Origin: a virus
IMG/VR virus record: IMGVR_UViG_3300028129_000070
Location: 1-22,605 of that record
Strand: one strand, 5' to 3'
Length of the DNA stretch: 22,605 bases
Shown: in pieces, positions 1 through 6,282 of the stretch
Numbering within the stretch: position 1 is the first letter of the stretch
How the letters are laid out: the number at the start of each line of letters is the position of its first letter
Position numbers and translations under genes: made by a program
The notes under the pieces: generated by a model
The model's input: the letters and a program-made list of their open reading frames with translations, nothing else
The model's database searches: none
Told to the model about the DNA's origin: nothing

Positions 1-288
1 TGCTTGTTTAATTCTCATTGAGATAGTAGGTAGAGCATTATAGATGGTATAGTGGATTAGAAGGTCTGCAATGAAGTTATTGATTAAATCCTTATATGTT
101 TGTGATAAAGTGTTTGATTTAACACCATTATATAATCCTTTTAAAAATCTTGTTCCAATGACCTCCTGTAAATTAGTATCCTGACTAACCTTAATCCAAG
201 GCAATATCAATTCCTCATAATCTATGTTAGGGTCCAATTCACTGAAGTATTTTAACTTCTCTTCACTAATTAATAATACATTTTTCAT
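1..288 (-). CDS. Head-tail connector/adaptor protein, N-terminal part (runs off left edge)
   Basis: The frame is open from an ATG at 286-288 to the window edge and gives 96 residues starting MKNVLLISEEKLKYFSELDP and ending ISMRIKQA. The pattern (a short N-terminal helix, 'LPWIKVSQDTNLQEVIGTRF', then a long helix with YKDLINNFIADLLIHYTIYNALPT split over residues of about 60-88) is what I know from the small head-tail connector proteins that follow the portal in Bacteroidota phages. These form the ring beneath the portal and join head to tail. The ATG lies 3 bases after the portal stop codon, so the two are almost certainly co-transcribed. The C-terminus is not visible. The family call rests on pattern memory and position, not on a search. 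It was missed by simple ORF calling because it is truncated. Confidence 0.7.
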   Translation of the reverse strand, partial: MKNVLLISEEKLKYFSELDPNIDYEELILPWIKVSQDTNLQEVIGTRFLKGLYNGVKSNTLSQTYKDLINNFIADLLIHYTIYNALPTISMRIKQA

Positions 289-291
289 AAT

Positions 292-1389
292 CTATACATT
301 TAGGTCTCCCTCATCATCAAATAGTTTATTCTGTTCAATATACAAATCTAAGTTTAAACCATTTAAGTTAAGTCTTAAGAACCTCTTTATAATAGATATA
401 ATTTGGTCTTGGTATGGTTTGATTGTGGTGTTTAAAAAGTGTGTTTGAGCAGTGATTATTTCATCTTTATTAGAACCTAAACCTGAACTATCCTTAATAC
501 CAATCAAAAGTCCTGATGTTAATCTGTGTGCTGCTAATACATTTGTCTTTACCAACTCATATACTGATGTATAGTAATCATCATTTACAGAGGTTGTAAT
601 GGTTTCAATTTGAGGTTTTAAGTCCATACCATCAGATGTGGTTAAAATGAACTTACCAGCATTCTCAATACCTGAATAGTTGTCCTGAATGTTTCTATAG
701 AAGTCATTTAACTCCTCATCAGTTTCCAATTCAGTTGGAAGGTGAACCCATAGAGATGGACTCATACCTGAGTTTAAATTAAAGTTGTGATACTTCTCTA
801 TAGATATACCTAAATTAATTGCTGGTATCCCTCCTGAGTAGTCAGGAATAGGGAAATACTCTCTACCTGATACATATGGTGTATATGCAAAGATTGTTGA
901 ATCCTCTTCAGACATCATTGAGAAACACTCATATCTTTTTGGTGGATACTTCTTTGTGTTGTTCCATTTTGTTGAATAGTAATATTCCTTAACTCTATCA
1001 TCCTCATCCTTCTTACCAGGTCTTACATATGAATAATCTAAATGGAATACCTCAATGGTCTCTCTACTATTGGTATGAACCACATTTAAAGCAAAACCAC
1101 CATAAAGGACAAAATCCTTTGTTATCTTCATCATTATATCATCCCAACTCTCTCCATCACTATTAGCAAACCTTAACACCTCAGGATTAGATTTACTTCT
1201 TAAACCTTCACCAATAATGTTATCTAACTTTGATTTTAAGATTGAGGAATGTAAAGCACTATCCTGTGCTAGCCCTTGAAGGTATACAGGATAATCATTA
1301 CCCTGTCCCCATGAGACCCATTTCTGACCCCTTTTTTCAATGCTATTAGGATTTTCTACTAAACCAAAACTAAATACCTTTCCTTTCAT
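292..1389 (-). CDS. Phage portal protein
   Basis: This 365-aa protein forms the dodecameric ring at the capsid vertex through which the terminase pumps DNA and to which the tail attaches. The N-terminus has the WGQGNDYPVYL motif (residues about 27-37) followed by helices with 'SALHSSILKSKLDNIIGEGL', typical of portals in Bacteroidota phages. The C-terminal part has the classic portal signature: HRLTSGLLIG (about 288-297), GLGSNKDEI (about 303-311), then an amphipathic helix 'IKPYQDQIISIIKRFL'. At 365 aa it is short for a portal, which usually has 400-550 residues, so it is a minimal version. It ends in TAG, one of only two TAG stops here. It follows the 58-aa gene with a 1-base gap and precedes the connector by 3 bases. 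Its place after the capsid, tail tube and fibre genes, rather than next to the terminase, is unusual. Confidence 0.9.
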   Translation of the reverse strand: MKGKVFSFGLVENPNSIEKRGQKWVSWGQGNDYPVYLQGLAQDSALHSSILKSKLDNIIGEGLRSKSNPEVLRFANSDGESWDDIMMKITKDFVLYGGFALNVVHTNSRETIEVFHLDYSYVRPGKKDEDDRVKEYYYSTKWNNTKKYPPKRYECFSMMSEEDSTIFAYTPYVSGREYFPIPDYSGGIPAINLGISIEKYHNFNLNSGMSPSLWVHLPTELETDEELNDFYRNIQDNYSGIENAGKFILTTSDGMDLKPQIETITTSVNDDYYTSVYELVKTNVLAAHRLTSGLLIGIKDSSGLGSNKDEIITAQTHFLNTTIKPYQDQIISIIKRFLRLNLNGLNLDLYIEQNKLFDDEGDLNV

Positions 1390-1390
1390 C

Positions 1391-1567
1391 TTATCTATTT
1401 TTTAGTTCTTCTAATTCCTTATACATCTCTAGAAGTTTATCTTCTTTATCTTTAATTAAATCATCAGTTGATGGTGTCTCAATTTCTATATCTTTATTTG
1501 AAACTAACTCCATAGTGCCATCTTCTAATTTCCTCCATACCATTTGGTTAATTATTTCTGTATTCAT
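1391..1567 (-). CDS. Small acidic coiled-coil protein, 58 aa
   Basis: This short open frame fills the gap between the tail fibre (start 21 bases away) and the portal (ATG 1 base after this stop). It translates to a protein beginning MNTEIINQMVWRKLEDGTME, with an acidic middle (ETPSTDDLIKDKEDK) and a C-terminal heptad-like helix (LLEMYKELEELKNR) that looks like a short coiled coil. The start is an ATG at 1565-1567 preceded by an A/T-rich leader without a Shine-Dalgarno sequence. An in-frame second Met (residue 9) exists, but the first ATG uses the space best. I do not recognise the family. Position suggests a virion or assembly accessory protein expressed with the portal. Tight packing on both sides supports a real gene. 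Confidence 0.65.
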   Translation of the reverse strand: MNTEIINQMVWRKLEDGTMELVSNKDIEIETPSTDDLIKDKEDKLLEMYKELEELKNR

Positions 1568-1588
1568 AGTATTCTTAGTATTTATCTT

Positions 1589-3421
1589 TTATCTTATTCC
1601 AAAAATTGGGAAATCTGTTGATTTATTAAAACTTATCCCATCTATTGTTGTAGGTAATGAACCTGATTGTGTTGAATGATAGGTATTACCTCTATACATT
1701 GTAGCACTAAATAATGTTCCATGATAGTATGGTCCTGCTAAATTTGTGCTTGATACTGCTTGTATACCAACAGATGCTCCTGATTTGTTGTGTATAGCTA
1801 AAAAGTATACATCTTCTTCTGTTGAAGTTAATACATGGTCAACACCTGTAATAATCTTTTGTCCTGTTGTATTAACTAAAAAGGTTCCAAAACTTGCTTC
1901 TAATGCTCCACCTGTTAATTGACCATTACTATCAATTGTAGATTTATATATTGCTGCTTCAACATTACCAACACCACCAGCACTACTAACATAAACAGAG
2001 AAGTCTCTAATTGTTTGACCTTCAGTTAGTTGTAATGCAACAACTTTTAATTGGTTATTAGAAATACTACTACTAGCAGTCCCATATGTATCAGGGACAT
2101 ATGTTAATCTCCATAAATCATTAGTGTTTCCTGAACCCATTTTAATACCTCTTGTTGTAGAAGATAAACCAGGTTGAGCAGCACCACCACCTCCACCTGA
2201 GGCACTAACAATTGGATTAGCAGGGTCAGAAGTATCAATACTAATATTTATTCCTGCAACTACTGATTCAACACCTTTAAGTGAAGATAAATCAACATCA
2301 GTAATAATTCCATTATTTCTACTATAAGCTTCAAGAGTATCACCATTTAATGTAAGATTATTTATATTAGAATTGTATGCTTCATGCCAATTGTCAGAGT
2401 TATTGGCATTACCAAAACTATTTACATCAATTCTTGAATTTCCATTACTTTGGAATATGTGTGGTTGATTACTACCAGCAGTATAATAATTTACACCACC
2501 AAACCTGTTCTGAGAAAATTGGAAAGTGGTTGCATTATTTTGGTCTTTCATGAGGATACCTGTAGTTCCAGCATTTGCAAATGGTGAATTGTTAACATCC
2601 CAATAATTGTTTTTAAAGAGAAGTGCTGCATTTGAAGTTAATAAAGTATCATTCTCAAACCCAAAAACTCCAAAACCCTTCTCTAATGTTAATCCTGTTT
2701 CATTTCCTAAATTATCAGTGAATCCAATTTTTGTGTTAGGAAGTGCTACTCCACCTGCAACCTGTAAAGTTCCATCATTAACACCTGTGATAAATCCTGA
2801 GTCATTATTTAAAAGAGAGATATCATCACCTTCTTCCATCACATTTGATGGTATTGTTCCTGATGTTAAATAACCTGAATCATTTGTAAGTTCAGATACA
2901 TTATCCCCTGATTCCAAATAAGTGTTTGGAATTGAAGAGATAAATCCTGAATCATTGTTTAATAATGAGTTGTTCTCTCCTTCAACCATTACATTGGTAG
3001 GGATTGATGTAAGATAACCAGCATCATTTGTAAGAAGTGAAACATTCTCACCCTCTTTCATCACATTACTTGGTATAGTCCCTGCAGTAAGATATCCTGA
3101 ATTATTATTTAATTCTGATACATTGTCTCCAATTCTTAATACATCTACAGGTAAACCATCTAAATACCCTGCATCATTTGTAAATTGAGATACATTACCT
3201 GATACATTTACCAATTCACCATCACCCTGAACTCTTGTTGTCCCTGATGTCTGTAATTCTCCATTCACATCTACCTTATCAGTTGATAAAGATAATGCAG
3301 TATCAACTCCATTACCATCCTGAATTGTTGTCTTAGTTGTTCCTGATAAACCTGTGTCCTCTGTGGTTTTTAGTAAGGACCCATAACTTTCATCAATAAA
3401 CTTATTACTTAAGTCTCCCAT
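1589..3421 (-). CDS. Tail fibre / receptor-binding protein with N-terminal GYL-type repeats
   Basis: This 610-aa protein is probably an adhesin at the tail tip. Residues 1-75 form a low-complexity head. Residues 76-211 hold six tandem copies of a 24-26-residue repeat with consensus NVSxLxNDxGYLTS followed by IPSNVMxEGD. Such repeats form elongated beta-structured shafts in many phage fibres. Residues about 212-400 contain asparagine-rich segments. A glycine-rich hinge with a run of five Gly, preceded by the fibre-type phrase 'DPANPIVSAS', lies near residue 410. The last 190 residues look like a globular beta-rich head (LQLTEGQTIRDFSVYVSSAG, EDVYFLAIHN) that would carry host specificity. There is no transmembrane segment. 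The 30 bases before the ATG are nearly all A and T. Function is inferred from architecture; the C-terminal domain may be a shared tip-attachment module and not the receptor binder itself. Confidence 0.8.
   Translation of the reverse strand: MGDLSNKFIDESYGSLLKTTEDTGLSGTTKTTIQDGNGVDTALSLSTDKVDVNGELQTSGTTRVQGDGELVNVSGNVSQFTNDAGYLDGLPVDVLRIGDNVSELNNNSGYLTAGTIPSNVMKEGENVSLLTNDAGYLTSIPTNVMVEGENNSLLNNDSGFISSIPNTYLESGDNVSELTNDSGYLTSGTIPSNVMEEGDDISLLNNDSGFITGVNDGTLQVAGGVALPNTKIGFTDNLGNETGLTLEKGFGVFGFENDTLLTSNAALLFKNNYWDVNNSPFANAGTTGILMKDQNNATTFQFSQNRFGGVNYYTAGSNQPHIFQSNGNSRIDVNSFGNANNSDNWHEAYNSNINNLTLNGDTLEAYSRNNGIITDVDLSSLKGVESVVAGINISIDTSDPANPIVSASGGGGGAAQPGLSSTTRGIKMGSGNTNDLWRLTYVPDTYGTASSSISNNQLKVVALQLTEGQTIRDFSVYVSSAGGVGNVEAAIYKSTIDSNGQLTGGALEASFGTFLVNTTGQKIITGVDHVLTSTEEDVYFLAIHNKSGASVGIQAVSSTNLAGPYYHGTLFSATMYRGNTYHSTQSGSLPTTIDGISFNKSTDFPIFGIR
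2786..3196 (-). repeat. Six tandem 24-26-codon repeats in the fibre gene
   Basis: The copies begin at residues 76, 100, 126, 150, 174 and 200 of the fibre. Each carries the core N(D/N)(A/S)G(Y/F)(L/I). Copies alternate between a 24- and a 26-residue spacing because some have TSGTIPSNV and others TSIPTNV. The second and fifth copies are the closest pair (NVSELxNxSGYLTxGTIPSNVM). Such units can recombine, so copy number may vary between relatives. Confidence 0.85.
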
Positions 3422-3445
3422 TTGTTTTTTTTAATTAATTTTTTT

Positions 3446-3919
3446 TTATTCACTCTGAGACCAAATCCACTCAGCCTCACCAAATTTTACATGGGTCTGT
3501 CCCCATATTTTTCTTTCAAATCCACTATCTATGTCTACAAAAACATAGTTGGAATTGTTCTCATTATCTGAGACATACTTTATTGTTTCTACTTCTTTCT
3601 CATCACCTTCAGCAACCAATAGTTTACCTCTCTCTATTAGTCCTTGAGACAATAGAGGGTCTAAATTAGTTGGTGATGTTTGTTGATAAACCTTATATGA
3701 CCACCATCCTGAAGGAGAGATGTCTAATCCATTTTCTCCCAAATCAATATTGAACTCTGTATACCTACTATTTGATGATACCATTGTAGGAAGGTCATAC
3801 ACCTTATCCTTTGTAAAATCATTTTGAAATTCAAACAAATAGTATACAGGGGATATTGTGGTGTTCTCCCTAAGTGTGAGAGAAACAGGATTTACAATAC
3901 CATCTTTAACATATAACAT
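3446..3919 (-). CDS. Putative virion-associated protein, 157 aa
   Basis: This 157-aa protein lies between the tail tube-like gene and the fibre. It is predominantly beta-rich, with no membrane segment. The phrase 'GWWSYKVYQQTSPTNLDPLL' followed by 'GLIERGKLLV' (residues about 88-120) matches a conserved pattern I associate with small structural proteins placed just before fibre genes in Bacteroidota phages. The C-terminus ends in a Trp-rich stretch (KFGEAEWIWSQSE). A short N-terminal stretch reads as beta strands (PVYYLFEFQND). Its exact role is unknown; a fibre-attachment or baseplate adaptor is plausible from position. It is the first gene after the strong terminator at 3943-3981, so it is expressed from read-through or from a promoter I could not identify in the 90-base gap. 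The gap to the fibre is only 24 bases. Confidence 0.6.
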   Translation of the reverse strand: MLYVKDGIVNPVSLTLRENTTISPVYYLFEFQNDFTKDKVYDLPTMVSSNSRYTEFNIDLGENGLDISPSGWWSYKVYQQTSPTNLDPLLSQGLIERGKLLVAEGDEKEVETIKYVSDNENNSNYVFVDIDSGFERKIWGQTHVKFGEAEWIWSQSE

Positions 3920-3942
3920 AATTGGTCTTTGATTATAAATAT

Positions 3943-3981
3943 AAAAAAAGGGGGACCTGTGGTTTCACAAGTCTCCCCTTT
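3943..3981 (-). terminator. Strong intrinsic terminator after the tail tube-like gene
   Basis: On the minus strand the RNA forms a long hairpin. The 5' arm AAAGGGG, A, GAC, TTGTG pairs with the 3' arm CACAG, GTC, CCCCTTT, leaving a single bulged A, one T-G wobble and the loop AAAC. About 15 base pairs form. The run of seven T starting at 3949 follows the C-rich arm. It lies 28 bases after the stop codon of the tail tube-like gene and before the 157-aa gene. Confidence 0.9.
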
Positions 3982-4009
3982 AGAGAACTTTTATTAGTAT
4001 TAAAAGGTA

Positions 4010-4564
4010 TTATGCTTTCACTAAAGTGATTGTTCCTGAGAATAAAGCTTCAAATGCAGCTTCATCAGCAACATCAAATCTCTCTACCCCATAAGGTTCT
4101 TGAGCTAACATAACAACTTCATAACCTACTTTGTCAGCAAATGCTGAACCTGAAGATAATGTTGAAGTCTGAACATCTGCTCCATTAGCTTTACCCATTA
4201 ACCAATAGTTTCCTGAGTTATCCTCAATGATTAATCTCACTGCTGGATTTGCTGCTAATAATCTTAATTCATCTTGTCTCTCTTGAGAAAGACCTAATAA
4301 TGAAAATGTTAGTGTTGCTTCATAAAATAATGAACCATTCTCTGTTGAAGCATTAATAACTTCTTGGAAGTTACTAGTTGCTCTTGGAAGCTTCCATTGG
4401 TATAAGTCAGTAGTGTCTGTAGATGATATAGCAGAAATACCTGATGCTCCTGAAGTGATTGATAAAGTATCACCATCTTCAAAAATAAAGATATTCTTAA
4501 TTCCACCTGTAGAATTTCTACAACTAAGTCCCTGTGCTCCAGTGATATATGAATTACATCCCAT
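4010..4564 (-). CDS. Putative major tail tube protein, 184 aa
   Basis: This 184-aa protein directly follows the major capsid gene and is followed by a strong terminator, the usual setting for a highly expressed structural subunit. Its pattern (N-terminal 'GGIKNIFIFEDGD', 'LYQWKLPRATSNFQEVINAS', then 'GSLFYEATLTFSLLGLSQE' and 'AVRLIIEDNSGNYWLMGKANG', with a 'KVGYEVVMLAQEPYG' end strand) matches a protein widely found in Bacteroidota phages and suggested to be a tail tube subunit. It has the beta-rich composition and size of tube proteins. The N-terminus MGCNSYITGAQGLSC carries three cysteines in total within the first 16 residues. A decoration or minor tail role cannot be excluded. The leader before the ATG closely resembles that of the capsid gene. 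Confidence 0.6.
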   Translation of the reverse strand: MGCNSYITGAQGLSCRNSTGGIKNIFIFEDGDTLSITSGASGISAISSTDTTDLYQWKLPRATSNFQEVINASTENGSLFYEATLTFSLLGLSQERQDELRLLAANPAVRLIIEDNSGNYWLMGKANGADVQTSTLSSGSAFADKVGYEVVMLAQEPYGVERFDVADEAAFEALFSGTITLVKA

Positions 4565-4600
4565 AGTATTGTGTTTTTAGTTTTTTAATTTATTGTGTTG
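4565..4600 (-). promoter_or_regulatory. A-rich translation leader without Shine-Dalgarno (tail tube-like gene)
   Basis: Read on the minus strand the leader begins AATAAATTAAAAAACTAAAA and ends at the ATG of the tail tube-like gene. It has no purine-rich GGAGG element. Its core AATAAATTAAAA...CTAAAA also occurs in the capsid leader. A-rich, SD-less leaders are usual in Bacteroidota, where ribosomal protein S1 and lack of structure drive initiation. Confidence 0.5.
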
Positions 4601-4604
4601 TAAT

Positions 4605-4626
4605 GGGGTGAGAACTAACCCACCCC
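4605..4626 (-). other. GC-rich hairpin between capsid and tail tube-like genes
   Basis: The minus-strand RNA can pair GGGGTGGG with CTCACCCC (eight pairs including one G-U) around a TTAGTT loop. No T-tract follows, so it is not a canonical terminator. It is one of the most GC-rich stretches in this AT-rich window. It could be an attenuating or mRNA-stabilising element that sets the ratio of capsid to tube protein. Confidence 0.5.
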
Positions 4627-4642
4627 TCTACAGATATTATTA

Positions 4643-5551
4643 TTATAGTTGGTTAGATGAGAATAAAGTCTCAAATACAATTGCTGATGAGTATTTAAAC
4701 CCAGTCTTTAATCTCACAACATCATTATCTTGAGAATAGAAGATAGAGATTGCATCCATATCATCTAATCCATCCATACCTACATAGAATCCTGCAGATG
4801 GACCTGCAACAACTCTGTCAGTTGATATACCTGGTGTTCCAACAACTTTTACATTGACAAAACCTGGATGAGTTAATACTGAACCATTCATTTCCTCACC
4901 TTGAGTGATGAATAAGTTAGCATTTCTGTAAGATGCTTTATACTTAGCAAAGTTAGCAACAGACATAAATACTAAGATTTCTTGTTCCTGTGCATCAGCT
5001 GGTAAAGCAAATATCATCTTATCTACTTCTTCTAAACCATTAGTGTTAGTGATTGCTACAGAACCTGTAGTTGCATTTACACCTGCAGTGTTAACTGAAT
5101 CAATTGTGTATCCAAAACCATTGAATGCATCACCTCCTGCAGTTGTAGCAGTCCATAATTTTTCTTCAACATATCTTTTCACTTTAGCAGCTACTCCTGA
5201 TGCTATTGAATCAGCAAATGGGATTTCTTCATCACCTGCAATACCAGCTCTTAGGTATTGTGATAAGTATTTATCTTCTAAGTCCTTTGGACATAGTTCT
5301 TGTTTAACTTCTTCTCTGTTTACTACTAAGTCAACTTGAGTGTATTCTACATCAGAACCTGTTGAGTTAACCCAACCACATGCTGCAGTTGATGGAGCAA
5401 CATCATAAGATGCTACATTAATTGTTTTGGTATGTTTGATACCAGCTACTACTTGTGAAAGGCTAGCAGTTTGACCTTCTAAGATTGCCTGAGTGATTAT
5501 AGCACCTGACTCATCTTTCCAATTTCCTAAACTTGATACAATATAAGACAT
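4643..5551 (-). CDS. Major capsid protein (HK97-fold type)
   Basis: This 302-aa protein is the main shell subunit. It follows an acidic scaffold-like gene by only 23 bases, the normal order for capsid genes, and its leader is strongly A-rich. Sequence features include a beta-rich N-terminal region (residues about 30-80, 'VAGIKHTKTINVASYDVA'), the motif LCPKDLEDKYL at about 86-96, a long helix with 'PFADSIASGVAAKVKRYVEEKLW' pieces at 111-133 that corresponds to the HK97 spine helix, and a glycine/alanine-rich A-domain towards the C-terminus ('GFYVGMDGLDDMDAISIFYS'). The LCPKDLE motif is one I know from capsid proteins of Bacteroidota phages. At 302 aa it is in the usual range for a mature-length HK97-fold subunit without a long delta domain, consistent with a separate scaffold. 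No decoration domain is visible. I am confident in the role; the fold is inferred. Confidence 0.85.
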   Translation of the reverse strand: MSYIVSSLGNWKDESGAIITQAILEGQTASLSQVVAGIKHTKTINVASYDVAPSTAACGWVNSTGSDVEYTQVDLVVNREEVKQELCPKDLEDKYLSQYLRAGIAGDEEIPFADSIASGVAAKVKRYVEEKLWTATTAGGDAFNGFGYTIDSVNTAGVNATTGSVAITNTNGLEEVDKMIFALPADAQEQEILVFMSVANFAKYKASYRNANLFITQGEEMNGSVLTHPGFVNVKVVGTPGISTDRVVAGPSAGFYVGMDGLDDMDAISIFYSQDNDVVRLKTGFKYSSAIVFETLFSSNQL

Positions 5552-5580
5552 TTGTTTTTTGTTTTAGTTTTAATTTATTT
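5552..5580 (-). promoter_or_regulatory. A-rich translation leader without Shine-Dalgarno (capsid gene)
   Basis: Read on the minus strand the leader begins AAATAAATTAAAACTAAAAC and ends AAAAAACAAATG at the capsid start. The final twelve bases including the ATG are identical to those before the fibre gene, and the first part is nearly identical to the tail tube-like leader. The start of the leader overlaps the scaffold stop codon. Confidence 0.55.
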
Positions 5581-6204
5581 GTTAAGATTTTTTCTTAACT
5601 CTTTAATTTTATTAACTCTGATGTCATTTGAATTTTCATAATCCTTTAATGACTCAAAAGCTGAATTAGTGATTTTCTTAGCAGCTGGTGCTTTCTTGAA
5701 ATTCTCTACTTCATTGTTTAATGTTGCAACCTTTTCTTCTAATAAGGTTTTAACTTCTGACAACTCTGCTGACATTTGTTCCTTAACCTCTTTTACTACT
5801 TTTGAGATTAGTTCTACTAATTGGTCATCTGACATTGTCTCTTCTTTTTTCTCAGTAGCTTCAACTTCTTCAGTTTCTTCTACTTCTTCTTCTTTGGCAT
5901 CATCTTGTTTAGGTTCTTCCTTCTCCTCAGTTTCTTTTAACTCAGTTAAGATACCCTCTTCAATAGTGATGGTGAATCCATTATCTAAGTCAAAAATACC
6001 TGATGGAGCTGGTGTAGACCCATCCTCAAGAACAATTACCACTTCTTTTCCTACTTCCCATTCTCCTTCTACCTTAAAGATTGTTCCATCTTCTGATGCA
6101 GCTGATGCAAATACAACTTCCACTTCTGTTGTAGATGTTTCAACTTCTTCTGATGAGAATCCTAATAGAGTTCTAATTTTCAGTAATGCTTGTGAATTAT
6201 CCAT
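5575..6204 (-). CDS. Acidic scaffold-like protein, 209 aa
   Basis: This 209-aa protein immediately precedes the capsid gene. The N-terminal half (residues about 24-90) looks like a small beta domain with 'DGTIFKVEGEWEVGKEVVIV' and 'PSGIFDLDNGFTITIEEGIL', a module I associate with head proteins of Bacteroidota phages. The middle (about 90-125) is almost entirely Glu, Lys, Asp, Thr and Val. The C-terminal half is predicted to be one long coiled coil (LVELISKVVKEVKEQMSAEL, then 'VKTLLEEKVATLNNEVENF'), ending in a basic tail (KELRKNLNK) that could bind the capsid subunit. Size, charge, helix content and position fit a capsid scaffold that is removed during maturation, perhaps by the XkdF-type protease upstream. 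The exact family is not certain; a head fibre or decoration role is the alternative. Confidence 0.65.
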   Translation of the reverse strand: MDNSQALLKIRTLLGFSSEEVETSTTEVEVVFASAASEDGTIFKVEGEWEVGKEVVIVLEDGSTPAPSGIFDLDNGFTITIEEGILTELKETEEKEEPKQDDAKEEEVEETEEVEATEKKEETMSDDQLVELISKVVKEVKEQMSAELSEVKTLLEEKVATLNNEVENFKKAPAAKKITNSAFESLKDYENSNDIRVNKIKELRKNLNK

Positions 6205-6282
6205 TCTTAATATTTTTTAAAAAAATTTATTTATTACACAATTAAATATAATTAACTTTGGAGTGGTGATTTCCAGAGTTTT

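Noticed and set aside
2786-3196. CRISPR-like array
   Set aside because: The repeats are in-frame protein repeats of the fibre with divergent DNA, without spacers or cas genes.
4309-4506. 65-codon minus-strand frame inside the tail tube-like gene
   Set aside because: It lies fully within the better supported 184-aa gene in another frame and shows no motif or own leader.
6256-6278. Imperfect 7-bp inverted repeat after the XkdF-type gene
   Set aside because: One mismatch, a nine-base loop and no T-tract; too weak to call a terminator. I saw no convincing promoter in the 78-base gap either.
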